A stretch of DNA of 6,774 nt from JAVBKP01 sp031553975 (GTDB lineage Bacteria > Bacillota > Clostridia > Peptostreptococcales > Anaerovoracaceae): assembly GCA_031553975.1 (NCBI GenBank), contig JAVBKP010000130.1:1-6774 (forward strand). The letters are read 5' to 3'. Below the pieces are notes generated by a model. That model was not told the DNA's origin. It did no database searches and was given only the letters and a program-made list of their open reading frames with translations. The translations under genes and the position numbers were made by a program. The stretch's first letter is position 1. Each line of letters starts with the position of its first letter. Positions 4,880 to 6,774 of this stretch are shown one piece after another.

Positions 4880-6774
4880 ATGAAAACCCAAAAAATACTA
4901 TCCATTCTTTTGGCTGTAGCCTTGGTAATAACAGCAGTGACTGTTCCCACTACACCAGTTTTCGCAGCAAATCAAGTAACCCTAGATAAGTATTATTCTG
5001 ATACAATTCATGTTGATAATTTAGGTGAGTATTATGAGGAAATGGCAAAGAGAGTCCTCGCGCTCACACCAGAAGTTTTGGTGAACTTTAAGCTTACACC
5101 TGACAATAGAGAACAAGTTTTAATAGCCTATAAGGACACACAAAAATTAGCCGAAATGGTCTACGCCTATGATTCACCACAAAGTGGTGATTATATGAAA
5201 CTCATGGTGAGCAGTATGAGCCTCGTAAAAGGCTCTGAAAGTATTACAGAGGGCGATTATGGCGAGTTGACTCTTGCGGAAAGAGCCCAAGGCAAAGCCA
5301 TTGAACAAATCTCCTTTAAAATCAAAATTCTGTACAGGACTACGTATAACATCGAACAGGGTGTAAAAAACCAGCTAGAAAATATAGAAAAAGTTCTAAA
5401 TTTAGAGAACGATACAGACATTGACAAGCTGCTAAAGATTCATAATTATGTAATATACAATATGAAGCCAGGATCAGGTCGCAATATAATCAATGCCACA
5501 GCGGATCATTTTGGATATAGTTTGCTTACATGCAGGTTAATCAAAGAATTCACAGATATGGATGCTAGAATCGTATACGGTACTTCGCTGAACAAATCTA
5601 GGGCATGGAATGTTGTGAAAATAAATGATAAATGGTACCATTTGGACACCTACGGTGATGACTTGGAAAAAGCAGATAAAATGAAATTTTTCCTTAGGGG
5701 AAGTGATACGGGCTTCTTTACTATGGTCACCAGAGGGACAGGGACACCCAGTACAGAGGTAAGAGAAAACATTGCCAAGGAAGACTATGGATACACGCTA
5801 GGCACACTAAACTACGGAGCATACGGCAAATCAGTAGCTATCAAGCTAGGTGCGGTAAAAAGCAGGAGCATGACAATACTTTCTGATGCCAAACGTGCAG
5901 CGGATGTTGCTACATGGACATCTGCAAAGCCGGAACTTGTGTATGTCAATGCAACAGGCAGGCTAACAGTGAAGGATGCAGAGGCATTTGCGGCTAGCAG
6001 CACCCCGGTAGTAGTCACTGCAACATATACAACAAGGGGGTTAGGGGAAGAAAGACCGTATGTTGAGACATATATGGTATACCCAACATTAAATTATATC
6101 TCTAGAGCAAAATTTAAGAATTTAGCCATACCAAAGACAGCGTTAAACAATGGCGCAGAATACACTTTTGATCCAACCACACAAGTGGAAGCCCTCACAA
6201 AGGACGGTAAAGTGGCTGACGAAACTATTTTTGCAAGTACTGGGAATACTATGGTAATGCCATTCGTACAAAAGGCCAATGGGCAGACTGTGGTGAAAGT
6301 GCAAGGACCAGGAAAAGTAGCGTTTGCCGCCCTTGCGGGTACCATTAGACTATCCCAGACGGTGGACATTAAAAATATTCCAGTGTCAGTGAGAATACTT
6401 GATACCTCAGGGGATGGTAGGCGATATATTTCAAAGACATCAACCCTTATGTTACCAAGGCCAGTCATATACCCGGCGGGTAGTATCGCGGATTTTCAAT
6501 TCAGTGTACAAAACCCAGTGGAGTCAGGTATGTCCGTGACCCAGCAAGGCAGCACATGGAAGATCAATGCTAGCAAAACAGCGGAAAAACCAGGCATTAT
6601 CAATATCAGCCTGAAGAGTTATCCAAATGTAAACAATTCTATTACCTATGTGCCTGTGAGTGGTGTCACAAAACCAAAATTTACCTTAGCCAATACATCC
6701 ATTAGGCAGGGATTTGCCAGCAAAGCTACCCTGTCTGGGGTTGTTCAAGGGGACATGAAATGGGGTACAGATAA
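4880..6774 (+). CDS. Secreted protein with degenerate transglutaminase-like domain and Ig/Big2-like segments (3' partial)
   Basis: Open from the ATG at 4880 to the window edge: 631 complete codons, no stop. Residues 1-29 are a Sec signal peptide (MKTQK, hydrophobic core, then VFA before A30). Residues 30 to about 180 are mostly helical and charged. Residues about 180-262 resemble the transglutaminase-like core: a KIHNYVIYN helix (His188) where family members have an IHDYI-type helix, then HFGYS (210-214), RAWNVVKINDKWYHLDTYGDD with R241 and D256. The usual triad is Cys, His in HAWN, and Asp. Only the Asp remains: the His position is Arg241, and the Cys position is His210 or Phe211. Cys218 lies six or more residues downstream, where family members have the interior of the following helix. 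The domain is thus probably non-catalytic. Residues about 315-385 (around ATWTSAKPELVYVNATGRLTV) look like a bacterial Ig-like Big2 domain, followed by further beta-rich segments. No wall anchor is seen; the C-terminus is missing. The specific role is unknown. Confidence 0.85.
   Translation, partial: MKTQKILSILLAVALVITAVTVPTTPVFAANQVTLDKYYSDTIHVDNLGEYYEEMAKRVLALTPEVLVNFKLTPDNREQVLIAYKDTQKLAEMVYAYDSPQSGDYMKLMVSSMSLVKGSESITEGDYGELTLAERAQGKAIEQISFKIKILYRTTYNIEQGVKNQLENIEKVLNLENDTDIDKLLKIHNYVIYNMKPGSGRNIINATADHFGYSLLTCRLIKEFTDMDARIVYGTSLNKSRAWNVVKINDKWYHLDTYGDDLEKADKMKFFLRGSDTGFFTMVTRGTGTPSTEVRENIAKEDYGYTLGTLNYGAYGKSVAIKLGAVKSRSMTILSDAKRAADVATWTSAKPELVYVNATGRLTVKDAEAFAASSTPVVVTATYTTRGLGEERPYVETYMVYPTLNYISRAKFKNLAIPKTALNNGAEYTFDPTTQVEALTKDGKVADETIFASTGNTMVMPFVQKANGQTVVKVQGPGKVAFAALAGTIRLSQTVDIKNIPVSVRILDTSGDGRRYISKTSTLMLPRPVIYPAGSIADFQFSVQNPVESGMSVTQQGSTWKINASKTAEKPGIINISLKSYPNVNNSITYVPVSGVTKPKFTLANTSIRQGFASKATLSGVVQGDMKWGTD

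Overview
The window looks like part of a cell-envelope polysaccharide locus from a low-to-moderate-GC Gram-positive bacterium, most likely an anaerobic, Clostridia-type Firmicute. This rests on A/T-ending codons, strong GGAGG-type ribosome binding sites, a CsaB-type polysaccharide pyruvyltransferase (the enzyme that prepares secondary cell wall polysaccharide, SCWP, to hold S-layer-homology proteins), a TuaH-like glycosyltransferase and a secreted Ig-like protein. I cannot name the species from the sequence. All supported genes are on the + strand.

Layout. Positions 1-195 are non-coding and hold three copies of an ATTTAGAACCGTCCC(C)A repeat. Between copies 1 and 2 lie a plausible sigma-A promoter and a 12-bp hairpin. 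The third copy ends against an ATG at 196, but the better start of the first gene is a TTG at 217 preceded by GAGGAG. Then come three tightly packed genes: 217-2448, a GT4 glycosyltransferase fused to a CsaB-like pyruvyltransferase; 2445-3602, a second GT-B glycosyltransferase with a 4-base ATGA overlap; and 3603-4817, a WecC-type UDP-N-acetylmannosamine dehydrogenase whose ATG directly follows the preceding stop. After a 62-base gap with a possible extended -10 promoter and a strong RBS, 4880-6774 encodes a secreted protein cut off by the window edge. It has a signal peptide, a transglutaminase-like fold that appears to have lost its catalytic Cys and His, and beta-rich Ig/Big2-like segments.

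How the genes may work together (inference): the dehydrogenase supplies UDP-ManNAcA, the two glycosyltransferases build a repeat unit, and the CsaB half adds a pyruvate ketal. The result would be an anionic, pyruvylated, uronic-acid-containing wall polymer. The secreted protein may be a wall- or S-layer-associated partner, but its C-terminus, where an anchor such as SLH repeats would lie, is outside the window.

No tRNA, rRNA, CRISPR array, transposase gene or convincing terminator was seen.
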